Origin: Sphingobacteriia bacterium
GTDB lineage: Bacteria > Bacteroidota > Bacteroidia > Chitinophagales > Chitinophagaceae
Assembly (NCBI GenBank): GCA_947452295.1
Contig: CANGCK010000004.1
Location: 1 to 64,000, forward strand
Reading direction: 5' to 3'
Length of the DNA stretch: 64,000 bases
Below are positions 8,081 through 18,367 of this stretch, piece by piece. The notes beneath the pieces were generated by a model that did no database searches, was not told where the DNA came from, and saw nothing but the letters and a program-made list of their open reading frames with translations. Every line of letters starts with the position of its first letter. Position 1 is the stretch's first letter. Made by a program: the position numbers and the translations under genes.

Positions 8081-9343
8081 ATGAAAGTATTTAAATTTGG
8101 GGGCGCTAGTGTAAGCAGTGTAGAGCGCATAAAGGGGTTAAAAGATATTGTTCAGCAATATTCTACTGAACAATTGGTTATTATTATATCAGCCATGGGC
8201 AAGACGACCAATGGACTAGAAAAAGTGGCCTCAGCCTTTTTTGCTGAAAAAAAAGACGAAGCCCTTCAATTATTTAACATCATAAAACAACAGCACCTAA
8301 CAACTGCAAAATACATACTAATAAAGGAGTACAATGATTGCTATGCGCAATTAAATGATTTTTTTACAGAGATAGAATGGCTGTTGCACGACAAACCAGT
8401 TCGACCGTTTGACTATTACTATGATCAGATAGTTTGCGCAGGTGAGCTTTTTAGTACCTGTATCATCAGTTATTTTTTAAAGGAAGAGGGGATCACTAAT
8501 AATTGGTTAGATGTAAGAGATTTATTAAGAACAGATAATAATTATAGAGATGCGGCTATTGACTGGAGCTACAGTTCGGCTAAAGTAACAGCTGCAATAC
8601 CTCCTTTAAAGGGTCAAATCACTATTACGCAGGGATTTATTGGCGCCACTGACGATAATGAGAGTACTACTTTAGGAAGGGAAGGCAGTGATTATACTGC
8701 GGCTGTATTTGCGAATATGTTAGATGCTGACAGTTTAACAATTTGGAAAGATGTTGAAGGCGTTTTGAGTGCAGATCCTAAAATATTTCCGGAAGCAACA
8801 CATCTCAATGAGTTAAGTTATGCAGAAGTAATTGAAATGGCATATTATGGAGCACAAGTAATACATCCTAAAACCATCAAACCTTTGCAAAATAAACATA
8901 TCCCATTGTTGGTGAAATGTTTTTTAAATGTGTTGCTACCCGGCACTATTATACACGAAAAAAGCGGCAAGAATTTACCGCCCATTATCGTTCTTAAAAA
9001 CAATCAAGTAATGTTACATTTAAAAACACCTGATTTTTCGTTTATTAATGGAGCTCCATTCAACAATATTTATCGGTTAATGGAAAAATCTAAAATCAAC
9101 CCCAACCTCATCCAATCGGGTGCTATTGGAGTAGAAATTTGTATCGACAATCATCCCGATAAAATAGCGGCATTTGCACAAGAAGCAAGTTCATTTTTTG
9201 ACGTACAGGTTGAAAAAGAGTTAACTTTACTAACTATCAGGCATTATAATGAAGCGATAGTAACGTCATTAAGATCCAATAAAAATATATTATTACAACA
9301 ACAAACACGCGACACCTTGCAATGGGTATATAGTGGAGAATAG
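8081..9343 (+). CDS. lysC: Aspartate kinase
   Basis: Aspartokinase phosphorylates aspartate at the head of lysine, threonine, methionine and diaminopimelate synthesis. This 420-residue monofunctional enzyme begins with the conserved KVFKFGGASV. It has TTLGREGSDYTAAVFA (about residues 198-213) and KDVEGVLSADPKI, the ATP/aspartate-binding motifs. The region after about 300 corresponds to the ACT regulatory domain but is weakly conserved. It is not fused to homoserine dehydrogenase. It converges on an L,D-transpeptidase gene with only six bases between stops. Confident for function; the feedback specificity is not visible. Confidence 0.92.
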   Translation: MKVFKFGGASVSSVERIKGLKDIVQQYSTEQLVIIISAMGKTTNGLEKVASAFFAEKKDEALQLFNIIKQQHLTTAKYILIKEYNDCYAQLNDFFTEIEWLLHDKPVRPFDYYYDQIVCAGELFSTCIISYFLKEEGITNNWLDVRDLLRTDNNYRDAAIDWSYSSAKVTAAIPPLKGQITITQGFIGATDDNESTTLGREGSDYTAAVFANMLDADSLTIWKDVEGVLSADPKIFPEATHLNELSYAEVIEMAYYGAQVIHPKTIKPLQNKHIPLLVKCFLNVLLPGTIIHEKSGKNLPPIIVLKNNQVMLHLKTPDFSFINGAPFNNIYRLMEKSKINPNLIQSGAIGVEICIDNHPDKIAAFAQEASSFFDVQVEKELTLLTIRHYNEAIVTSLRSNKNILLQQQTRDTLQWVYSGE

Positions 9344-9349
9344 CATGCA

Positions 9350-10111
9350 TTAGCGCGATAACATTTTGTACTCACCTTTGTTGTTGATAGAAATTAAGGG
9401 CAATTTTTTAGTTGATTCGAAATAATTGAATACATCTTTTAATCGATCTACAAAAGATTCATAATCAGGCGCTTTCTCATAAGCTTTACAAAGTATTTTA
9501 TTGTTTTTTTCTTGATTGAATCTAACTGGAAAAATATGCACAGGAATAAAATCTTGACCTTGTTCTTGGGCATAAGCAGATAATATATATAATTCTTCTA
9601 CTTGATCATTTTGAATAGGGATACATCCAACGGTAGCACAAGAACCATGAATATAAATATCGCCACCAGGATTTAATGAATCGCAGAATGCTCTATCAGA
9701 TAAATTAGGATAATTAAGCCCTAAAGAAAGATGGTATTTACTATTGGGATTCAATTCATTAATATAATAAAACCCTTCGGGCACTTGGTAATCGCCTTCA
9801 ATTCTTTTGGGACCTAAAGTGCCAGATAAAGCACAAATTTTATATGTTTTAAATAATTGAAAAGGTTCGGAATTTGCATTCCTAACCCATACTTCTAATT
9901 GACTATCGTATTTAAAGCTTCGAATATACAATTGATTAGCAGGCCAAATAAACCCAGCTTCTTCAAACTGTTTTTTTAGAGACGCTTCTTTTAGTTTAAA
10001 AACATTACTGATTTTCGGGAAATTCTTTTGATTGTCGGAATAAGAAAATTGAGCAATTGCCGAGCGGCAAACTACTAGAGACAGTATTAATGCAAATAGG
10101 TTTTTAAGCAT
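9350..10111 (-). CDS. L,D-transpeptidase (YkuD/YafK-like)
   Basis: This 253-residue exported enzyme has a signal peptide (LKNLFALILSLVVCRSAIAQ). The catalytic L,D-transpeptidase motif is IYIHGSCATVGCIPI, where HG and the S/TxGC cysteine form the active site. The family cross-links or modifies peptidoglycan stem peptides, or attaches proteins to it, in the periplasm. I placed the start at the ATG at 10111; a TTG at 10129 would only add six residues before the signal peptide. The closest type is the YafK-like group (about 250 residues, catalytic domain in the middle). It is monocistronic as far as visible. Confidence 0.88.
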   Translation of the reverse strand: MLKNLFALILSLVVCRSAIAQFSYSDNQKNFPKISNVFKLKEASLKKQFEEAGFIWPANQLYIRSFKYDSQLEVWVRNANSEPFQLFKTYKICALSGTLGPKRIEGDYQVPEGFYYINELNPNSKYHLSLGLNYPNLSDRAFCDSLNPGGDIYIHGSCATVGCIPIQNDQVEELYILSAYAQEQGQDFIPVHIFPVRFNQEKNNKILCKAYEKAPDYESFVDRLKDVFNYFESTKKLPLISINNKGEYKMLSR

Positions 10112-10326
10112 TTTGAACAATTTTATCAAGCCGCTAAGGAATATTGAATTTGGTAACCCGCAATGAACAGCTAAAATCCATTCCCTTTTAGAAAGAAAAG
10201 TATTGCATTTTAAACGAATTCACAGCTTTTACCTGTTACAATAACGCAAAAAATTGCCTAAATATTTTTATCAAAATAAATAAATAATCCGATATCAAAG
10301 TAAAGTAGGAATATTCATTCTTTACA

Positions 10327-12024
<1,698 letters not shown>

Positions 12025-12082
12025 TTAAATATCTTCCGATGATCAGTTGAGCAGTTTAATTAAGTTAAGGGAACTATAATAA

Positions 12083-13096
12083 TTACCATTCTGCTCGGGC
12101 AGAAGGATTTATAGTTAAGTCGGTAAAATTTCCTGCTAAATATTTATAATATCCAGTAATAGCAATCATTGCAGCATTATCGGTACAAAAATCAAACGGG
12201 GGAACAAATGTTTTCCAACCATGTTTAGTCCCCATTTCTTGAATTCCCTTTCTTAAGCCACTGTTAGCACTAACGCCCCCAGCTATACAAACTTGTTTTA
12301 CACCTGTTTGGGCAACTGCTTTTTTCAGCTTTTTTAATAGGATTTGAATGATGGCATGTTGAATGGATGCGCATAGATCATTTCTATTTTCCTCAATAAA
12401 ATCGGTAGATTGTTTTTGTAAAAAATACAATACAGAAGTTTTCAATCCACTGAATGAAAAGTTTAAATCGGGCACTTGAGGTTCTGCAAATTTAAATTGG
12501 GTAGGGTTACCCAATTGGGCATATCGATCAATTAAAGGTCCGCCTGGATAAGGGAGTCCCAATAATTTAGCCGTTTTATCGAAAGCTTCTCCTGCAGCAT
12601 CATCAATTGTTTCGCCAATCACTTGAAGGTCTAATGCTGAGTTAGCCAATACAATTTGGGTATGACCACCACTAACAGTTAAACATAAAAAAGGGTAAGT
12701 AGGATGTTCATCCGGTATAAGATTGGCCAATACATGCGCTTGCATGTGGTGCACTGCAATCAGTGGTTTTTCTAAAGAAAGGGAAAGTGATTTCGCAAAC
12801 TGTGCCCCTACCAACAAACTACCAATAAGACCAGGTGCTTGGGTAAATGCAATGGCATCAATCGTTTGAAGCGTTATAGGTGATTGCTTATATAGTGCCG
12901 CTGCTACTTTTATTGATTGGTCGACCACAGGTACAATATTTTCCATATGGGCTCTACTTGCCAATTCCGGTACTACTCCCCCATATTTTTCATGTACCGC
13001 CTGACTGGCAATTACATTGCTTAGTATTTTACCATCTACACAAATAGCGGCAGCAGTTTCATCACATGAAGATTCTATGGCAAGAATACAGGTCAA
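12083..13096 (-). CDS. tsaD: tRNA N6-adenosine threonylcarbamoyltransferase
   Basis: TsaD transfers the threonylcarbamoyl group to A37 of ANN-decoding tRNAs. The 337-residue protein starts with the ASKHA-type segment LAIESSCDETAAAI and has the metal-binding pair HMQAH (about residues 117-121). It also has LTVSGGHTQIVL, the nucleotide-binding GEAFDKTAKLLGLPYPGG, and VSANSGLR plus CTDNAAMIAI near the C-terminus. The start codon appears to be TTG at 13096: an in-frame stop lies six codons upstream and no ATG is available, and the product then begins MTCILAIESS as the family requires. Confidence 0.95.
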   Translation of the reverse strand: MTCILAIESSCDETAAAICVDGKILSNVIASQAVHEKYGGVVPELASRAHMENIVPVVDQSIKVAAALYKQSPITLQTIDAIAFTQAPGLIGSLLVGAQFAKSLSLSLEKPLIAVHHMQAHVLANLIPDEHPTYPFLCLTVSGGHTQIVLANSALDLQVIGETIDDAAGEAFDKTAKLLGLPYPGGPLIDRYAQLGNPTQFKFAEPQVPDLNFSFSGLKTSVLYFLQKQSTDFIEENRNDLCASIQHAIIQILLKKLKKAVAQTGVKQVCIAGGVSANSGLRKGIQEMGTKHGWKTFVPPFDFCTDNAAMIAITGYYKYLAGNFTDLTINPSARAEW

Positions 13097-13147
13097 CTTT
13101 TGAATTTTGAATTATGAATTTTGAATTTTTGCTTTTTGACTTTTGAC
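13097..13147. repeat. AT-rich micro-repeat between tsaD and the FtsX permease gene
   Basis: The 51-base spacer consists of near-direct repeats of TTTTGAATT / ATTATGAATTT / TTTTGACTT. It looks like slippage-generated sequence. It carries no visible gene or hairpin and leaves no room for a normal promoter between the two leftward genes. Confidence 0.5.
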
Positions 13148-14395
13148 TTATTTAGTGCGAATTGCAACAACCGGATCCATTTTAGCGGCAATAGAGGCAG
13201 GAATAATTCCAGCTAACACGCCTAAAATAATACAGATGCTCAATGCCAATCCAATAATATTGGGTGCAATGAAAATTGGGAATGGCAATACGCTACTTAA
13301 GACCAATGATAATATCCAAACTAAAAGCAGTCCAACTAAGCCACCAATTATACACAAAAAGGCACTTTCAATTAAAAACTCTGTTAAGATTGTATTTCGT
13401 TTAGCACCAATTGCTTTTTTTAATCCAATTTGACTTGTTCTTTCTCTTACGGTAACGAACATAATATTGGCGACACCAAAAGCACCTACAATTAAACTTA
13501 AACCTGCGATAGCCCAACCACCTGTACTTACTTGACCGAAGAATCCTTTAATTTGATCACTAAACATGGCCACATCATTACAAGAAAAATTATCTTCTTG
13601 TGTGGGACTTAGTTTTCGAATTTGACGCATCACACCATTTAATTCATCTGCGAGTGCAGAAGAAGGAATGTTGGATTTACCCTGCACCATTATATTCGGG
13701 TTATTGTTATCGGGATTGAAGATGCTGGCAAAATAGCGATATGGTACAATAACGCAATTGTCGTAATCATATCCATTTACAAAGCTTTGACCTTGCTTTT
13801 TAATTACCCCTACTACATAAACTCTTCTCCCACCAAAAGCCACTTCTTTTCCAATTGATTTTTCGGCATTTCCAAACAACTCATCAGCTACTTTATACCC
13901 AATAACCCCAATACCAGCTCCACGAGTAAAATCAGATTCATTGAGGTACCGGCCATATTCAACTTCTATGGATTGAATAGAACTGAATTCATTAGAAACA
14001 CCATACATACCTATGTTGTTTAGAATAACATCTCCATGGTTAAGGTTTACATTATTGCTAACGAACATTGACACATAAGCGGCCAATTGGCTCTTATTTT
14101 TAATTACTTTCATTTCATCGTACTTCATTACAGGGCGTTTCATGTATTTCCACCAAGGATAATCAGGACCGCCGCCATAATTCCATTTATCGATGTAGAT
14201 AGTATTTGTGCCAAGTGATTTTAAATCGTTTTGCACTTTTCTTTCTAAACTATCAACAGTAGCCAGTACACCAATTATACAGAAGATACCAATAGTAATT
14301 CCAAAAAGAGAAAGGAAAGTGCGAAGTTTATTCACACGCAACTCTTGTAACGCCATTCGGAAGCTGGTCCATAAAATACCCAATACTTTAAGCAT
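13148..14395 (-). CDS. MacB/FtsX-type ABC transporter permease
   Basis: This 415-residue membrane protein has the MacB layout. One N-terminal membrane helix follows LRVNKLRTFLSLFGITIGI. A large periplasmic MacB_PCD-like domain spans about 45-280. A C-terminal FtsX domain holds three helices (about 290-410), including FVTVRERTSQIGLKKAIGA, a coupling segment typical of these permeases. Such proteins work as mechanotransmitters with a separate ABC ATPase, which is not adjacent here. I chose the ATG at 14395 rather than a TTG at 14410. The neighbouring sdh operon is divergent. Confidence 0.88.
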   Translation of the reverse strand: MLKVLGILWTSFRMALQELRVNKLRTFLSLFGITIGIFCIIGVLATVDSLERKVQNDLKSLGTNTIYIDKWNYGGGPDYPWWKYMKRPVMKYDEMKVIKNKSQLAAYVSMFVSNNVNLNHGDVILNNIGMYGVSNEFSSIQSIEVEYGRYLNESDFTRGAGIGVIGYKVADELFGNAEKSIGKEVAFGGRRVYVVGVIKKQGQSFVNGYDYDNCVIVPYRYFASIFNPDNNNPNIMVQGKSNIPSSALADELNGVMRQIRKLSPTQEDNFSCNDVAMFSDQIKGFFGQVSTGGWAIAGLSLIVGAFGVANIMFVTVRERTSQIGLKKAIGAKRNTILTEFLIESAFLCIIGGLVGLLLVWILSLVLSSVLPFPIFIAPNIIGLALSICIILGVLAGIIPASIAAKMDPVVAIRTK

Positions 14396-14501
14396 ACCCA
14401 AAAATAACAAGCAACTGCATTACAAAAAGATAAATTTATGTAAGCGGTTGTAAAAGCTGTTCAATTATAAAAGAAAAATGGGCGAAATAGGTTTAACAAA
14501 C

Positions 14502-14529
14502 TTGCATTCAAAAAGCATTTTGAATGCAA
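14502..14529. promoter_or_regulatory. 12-bp perfect inverted repeat upstream of sdhC
   Basis: TTGCATTCAAAA at 14502-14513 is followed after a 4-base gap by its exact complement TTTTGAATGCAA at 14518-14529. It lies between two divergent genes, so it is unlikely to be a terminator. Its place about 40 bases upstream of the sdh promoter suggests an operator; no regulator can be named. Confidence 0.45.
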
Positions 14530-14568
14530 TGATGAATAAGTTGTTAGAAAATTTCAGGAATTTCAACA

Positions 14569-14604
14569 TTTTGTCGATTGGCATTGCTTGATGTGCTATT
14601 TTTG
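14569..14604 (+). promoter_or_regulatory. Candidate promoter of the sdhCAB operon
   Basis: TATTTTTG at 14597-14604 matches the Bacteroidota -7 element TAnnTTTG exactly. TTTTG at 14569-14573 could be the -33 element with a slightly long 23-base spacer. The start codon of sdhC is 28 bases downstream. Confidence 0.55.
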
Positions 14605-14631
14605 CGCAGATTTAACCAATAAAATTGAATT

Positions 14632-15303
14632 ATGACCTGGAAACAAGTCTTCACTTCGTCTGTCGGTAAAAAGCTTACAATGGGCTTAACCGGAATTTTT
14701 TTGATCCTATTTTTGGTTGTGCATGCAGGATTAAATGCATGTATATGGGCCAATGATCATGGAATCATGTTTAACAAAGGCGCACATTTTATGGGCGCAA
14801 ATGTAATACCAAGGATTTTAGAGATTGGTCTATTTGCTGGACTCTTATTACATATTATTCAAGGTTTAATGCTTGAATTGAGTAACAGAAGTAAAAGAAA
14901 AGTTGGATATGCGGTTAGCTACGGTAATGAAGGTAGTAAGTGGTATAGTAGAAGTATGGGAATATTAGGAACATTGATTTTATTGTTTTTAGTACTGCAT
15001 CTTTCTGATTTTTGGTATCCCAACAGATCTCATCAAAATTTTGTTTTAGGAGAAGAAATTGATCTTTATGAAAAAATGAAAACAACTTTCACCGAACTAT
15101 GGGTAGTAATCGTATATGTGCTAGGATGTTTGTCGTTAGGATATCATTTGGCACATGGCTTTCAAAGTGCTTTTAAAACATTAGGCATCAACAATAGACG
15201 TTACCATATAATGTTAACTAGTTTAGGATATGGTTTTTCCATTATCATCACACTAGCATTTGCTTTAATGCCTATTAGTTTTTACTTAGGTTGGGTAAAT
15301 TAA
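14632..15303 (+). CDS. sdhC: Succinate dehydrogenase cytochrome b subunit
   Basis: This 223-residue membrane anchor has about five hydrophobic helices and several helix-embedded histidines (in LVVHAGLNA, LLLHIIQGL, LVLHLSDFW, GYHLAHGFQ), which would ligate two hemes. This is the single-subunit b-type anchor of Bacteroidota succinate dehydrogenase / fumarate reductase, which passes electrons between SdhB and menaquinone. sdhA and sdhB follow on the same strand at 83 and 80 bases spacing, in the order C-A-B usual for this group. Confidence 0.93.
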   Translation: MTWKQVFTSSVGKKLTMGLTGIFLILFLVVHAGLNACIWANDHGIMFNKGAHFMGANVIPRILEIGLFAGLLLHIIQGLMLELSNRSKRKVGYAVSYGNEGSKWYSRSMGILGTLILLFLVLHLSDFWYPNRSHQNFVLGEEIDLYEKMKTTFTELWVVIVYVLGCLSLGYHLAHGFQSAFKTLGINNRRYHIMLTSLGYGFSIIITLAFALMPISFYLGWVN

Positions 15304-15386
15304 ATATATCATTTAAACAGCAATGCGGTAAGTGTTCTGTTTTGCTCATTCACAAAATATTCTAATAAAAATAAACATTGCAATAT

Positions 15387-17360
15387 ATGTTAGACGCTAA
15401 AATACCTTCCGGAACACTGGATTCTAAATGGACCGATTTCAAGGGACATTGTAAGCTTGTAAACCCTGCCAACAAAAGAAAATTAGAAGTAATTGTGGTA
15501 GGAACCGGTTTGGCTGGTGCTTCTGCTGCAGCTTCATTGGGAGAATTGGGTTATAAAGTAAAAGCCTTTTGTTTTCAGGATTCTCCTCGCCGTGCGCATT
15601 CAATTGCAGCGCAGGGTGGTATTAATGCTGCAAAAAATTACCAGAATGACGGCGACAGTATATTCCGTTTATTTTATGATACCATTAAAGGTGGCGATTA
15701 CCGTGCAAGGGAAGCCAATGTTCATAGATTGGCGGAGGTTAGTGGAAATATAATAGATCAGTGCGTTGCTCAAGGCGTTCCATTTGCACGTGAATATGGA
15801 GGGTTATTAAGCAACCGTTCATTTGGTGGCACCCAGGTACAAAGAACATTTTATGCTGCAGGCCAAACTGGTCAACAATTATTGATAGGTGCTTATCAAG
15901 CATTAGAGCGTCAGGTAGCTTTGGGGAATGTAAAAATGTATGCTCGCCATGAGATGTTAGAAGTAGTGAAAATTGATGGTAAAGCAAGTGGAATAATTGC
16001 ACGCGATTTAGTCTCGGGAAAGTTAGAAAGACATTTCGGGCATGCTGTTTTATTGTGTACAGGTGGATACGGCAATGTATTTTATTTATCTACCAATGCA
16101 ATGGGAAGTAATGTAACAGCAGCATGGAAGGCGCACAGAAATGGCGCTGCATTTGCTAATCCTTGTTTCACTCAAATTCACCCTACTTGTATTCCGGTAA
16201 GTGGCGATCATCAGTCCAAATTAACCCTTATGTCTGAGTCGTTAAGAAATGATGGAAGAATATGGGTACCTAAGCAACAAAATGAAACTCGCAAAGCGGT
16301 TGATATACCTGAAGAAGAAAGGGATTATTATTTAGAGAGAAGATATCCTGCATTTGGAAATCTTGTACCGAGAGACGTTGCTTCAAGAGCTGCTAAAGAG
16401 CGTTGCGATGCAGGCTATGGAGTAGGCAGCAGTAAGCAGGCTGTTTATTTAGACTATGCCGATGCGATTGAGCGTTATGGTAAGATTGAAGTAAGCAAAG
16501 AAGGTCGTACAGATGTTAGTAAAGAAGAGATAATAGCTTTGGGCAAGCAAGTGGTAAAAACCAAATATGGTAACTTGTTTGACATGTATGAAAAAATTAC
16601 CGGAGAAAATCCATACGAAGTACCGATGCGTATTTATCCAGCAGTGCATTATACAATGGGTGGATTATGGGTAGATTACGAATTACAAACTACCGTACCT
16701 GGCTTGTATGCTTTAGGAGAAGCTAATTTTAGTGACCACGGAGCAAACCGTTTAGGAGCATCTGCATTAATGCAAGGTTTGGCAGATGGATACTTTGTAA
16801 TTCCGTATACATTAGGCAACAATTTAGCAGATGCTATTTACAATAAAGCTGTAGAAACTACTCACCCGGCTTTTGAAGAAGCAGAAAAAAATGTAAGTGA
16901 GCGCATTCAAAATTTAATGAACATAAAGGGTAAGCAATCTGTAGAAAGCTTCCATAAACGTTTAGGAAAAATTATTTGGGATAAATGTGGAATGGCGCGT
17001 AATAAAGAAGGGTTAGAACAAGCCATTAGAGAAGTACAAGCATTGAAGAAAGAATTTTGGAGTGATGTTAGAATTCCTGGAGAAATCAATGAAATGAATC
17101 CTGAATTAGACAAAGCAAATAGAGTTGCCGACTTCATTGAATTAGGGGAATTAATGTGTATCGATGCATTGAGCAGAAATGAAAGTTGTGGTGGTCACTT
17201 CAGAGAAGAGTATCAAACGCCAGATGGAGAAGCTTTAAGAGATGACACAAACTATATGTATGTAGCTGCATGGGAATTTAAAGCTGACCATCAGTGGGAA
17301 TTACATAAGGAAGCATTGAATTATGAAGTAATTAAACCAACTCAACGTAACTATAAATAA
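15387..17360 (+). CDS. sdhA: Succinate dehydrogenase / fumarate reductase flavoprotein
   Basis: This 657-residue FAD subunit oxidises succinate to fumarate. The dinucleotide-binding motif is [20 protein letters not shown] (about residues 36-55), followed by the FAD-histidine region [14 protein letters not shown]. The active-site region includes [10 protein letters not shown], the catalytic-arginine segment [11 protein letters not shown], and [32 protein letters not shown] is the late FAD motif. The C-terminal domain ends ...[16 protein letters not shown] at 15378 also lies in frame; the ATG at 15387 is preferred. This is the b-type, non-classical SdhA of the Bacteroidota/FrdA group. Confidence 0.96.
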   Translation: MLDAKIPSGTLDSKWTDFKGHCKLVNPANKRKLEVIVVGTGLAGASAAASLGELGYKVKAFCFQDSPRRAHSIAAQGGINAAKNYQNDGDSIFRLFYDTIKGGDYRAREANVHRLAEVSGNIIDQCVAQGVPFAREYGGLLSNRSFGGTQVQRTFYAAGQTGQQLLIGAYQALERQVALGNVKMYARHEMLEVVKIDGKASGIIARDLVSGKLERHFGHAVLLCTGGYGNVFYLSTNAMGSNVTAAWKAHRNGAAFANPCFTQIHPTCIPVSGDHQSKLTLMSESLRNDGRIWVPKQQNETRKAVDIPEEERDYYLERRYPAFGNLVPRDVASRAAKERCDAGYGVGSSKQAVYLDYADAIERYGKIEVSKEGRTDVSKEEIIALGKQVVKTKYGNLFDMYEKITGENPYEVPMRIYPAVHYTMGGLWVDYELQTTVPGLYALGEANFSDHGANRLGASALMQGLADGYFVIPYTLGNNLADAIYNKAVETTHPAFEEAEKNVSERIQNLMNIKGKQSVESFHKRLGKIIWDKCGMARNKEGLEQAIREVQALKKEFWSDVRIPGEINEMNPELDKANRVADFIELGELMCIDALSRNESCGGHFREEYQTPDGEALRDDTNYMYVAAWEFKADHQWELHKEALNYEVIKPTQRNYK

Positions 17361-17440
17361 TATTTAAAAAAAATCTATAAAGTAGCAGCAAACATTTATT
17401 GGTTTCAATGTGAACTTTTAGAATATAAACATTTCAAATT

Positions 17441-18205
17441 ATGGAACACTACAATATGAATCTGACTGTAAAAGTTTGGAGACAAAAAAACAGCAGTGAT
17501 AAGGGTAAGTTTGAAAGTTATCCCGTAAAGAACATTTCATCCGAAATGTCTTTCCTTGAAATGATTGATGTGTTGAATGAACAATTGATTGTGGAAGGCA
17601 AAGAGCCAATTGCTTTTGACCACGATTGTAGAGAGGGTATTTGTGGGATGTGCTCAATGTATATTAATGGGAAACCGCATGGACCTTGGGCGGCAAATAC
17701 AACATGCCAACTACACATGCGGGCATTTAAAGATGGCGACACAGTAGTTGTAGAGCCTTGGAGAGCTTCTGCTTTTCCGGTAGTAAAAGACTTAATGGTA
17801 GATAGATCAGCATTTGACAGAATTATACAAGCAGGGGGATACATTAGTGTAAATACAGGAAATGCAGTTGATGGTAATTCTTTACCCATCAACAAAGACC
17901 ATGCCGACAGTGCATTTGCTGCAGCAATGTGTATTGGATGTGGTGCTTGTGTTGCAGCTTGTAAAAACAGTTCGGCAATGCTATTTTTAAGTGCTAAAGT
18001 TTCTCATTTAGCTTTATTGCCTCAAGGAGATCCTGAAAGAAAATCACGTGTATTAAACATGGTTGCACAGATGGATAAAGAAGGATTTGGCGCTTGTACC
18101 AATACAGGTGCGTGTGAAGCAACTTGTCCAAAAGAAATATCTATCAGCAATATTGCTCGTCTAAATCAAGAGTATTTAAGAGCAAGCCTAACTGCAGAAA
18201 AATAA
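17441..18205 (+). CDS. sdhB: Succinate dehydrogenase iron-sulfur subunit
   Basis: This 254-residue electron-transfer subunit has the plant-type [2Fe-2S] motif CREGICGMC in its N-terminal half. The C-terminal half carries the ferredoxin-like motif [12 protein letters not shown] and the later [15 protein letters not shown], which together hold the [4Fe-4S] and [3Fe-4S] clusters. It relays electrons from the SdhA FAD to the heme/quinone site of SdhC. It is the last gene of the operon and is followed 20 bases later by a strong terminator. Confidence 0.96.
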   Translation: MEHYNMNLTVKVWRQKNSSDKGKFESYPVKNISSEMSFLEMIDVLNEQLIVEGKEPIAFDHDCREGICGMCSMYINGKPHGPWAANTTCQLHMRAFKDGDTVVVEPWRASAFPVVKDLMVDRSAFDRIIQAGGYISVNTGNAVDGNSLPINKDHADSAFAAAMCIGCGACVAACKNSSAMLFLSAKVSHLALLPQGDPERKSRVLNMVAQMDKEGFGACTNTGACEATCPKEISISNIARLNQEYLRASLTAEK

Positions 18206-18225
18206 TCAATAAATTAACATCTTAC

Positions 18226-18260
18226 AAAGCCATTGACCATTGTTTCAATGGCTTTTTTTT
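18226..18260 (+). terminator. Rho-independent terminator of sdhCAB
   Basis: An 11-bp perfect stem (AAAGCCATTGA at 18226-18236, TCAATGGCTTT at 18245-18255) is followed directly by a T-run to 18260. It lies right after sdhB in the proper orientation. Confidence 0.9.
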
Positions 18261-18263
18261 ATA

Positions 18264-18306
18264 CCTTACCGAATATATTTCACTTTATGATTTATATTCG
18301 GTAAGG
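18264..18306. repeat. 14-bp perfect inverted repeat upstream of the S9 peptidase gene
   Basis: CCTTACCGAATATA at 18264-18277 and TATATTCGGTAAGG at 18293-18306 are exact complements, separated by 15 bases. It starts four bases after the sdh terminator and ends about 60 bases before the S9 peptidase start. There is no T-run, so an operator or mRNA leader hairpin is more likely than a terminator. Confidence 0.5.
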
Positions 18307-18367
18307 ATTGTTAAAGAACCACAAATGGTTATCATGCAATAAAAATCAACAATTAAAATATAAAGAA

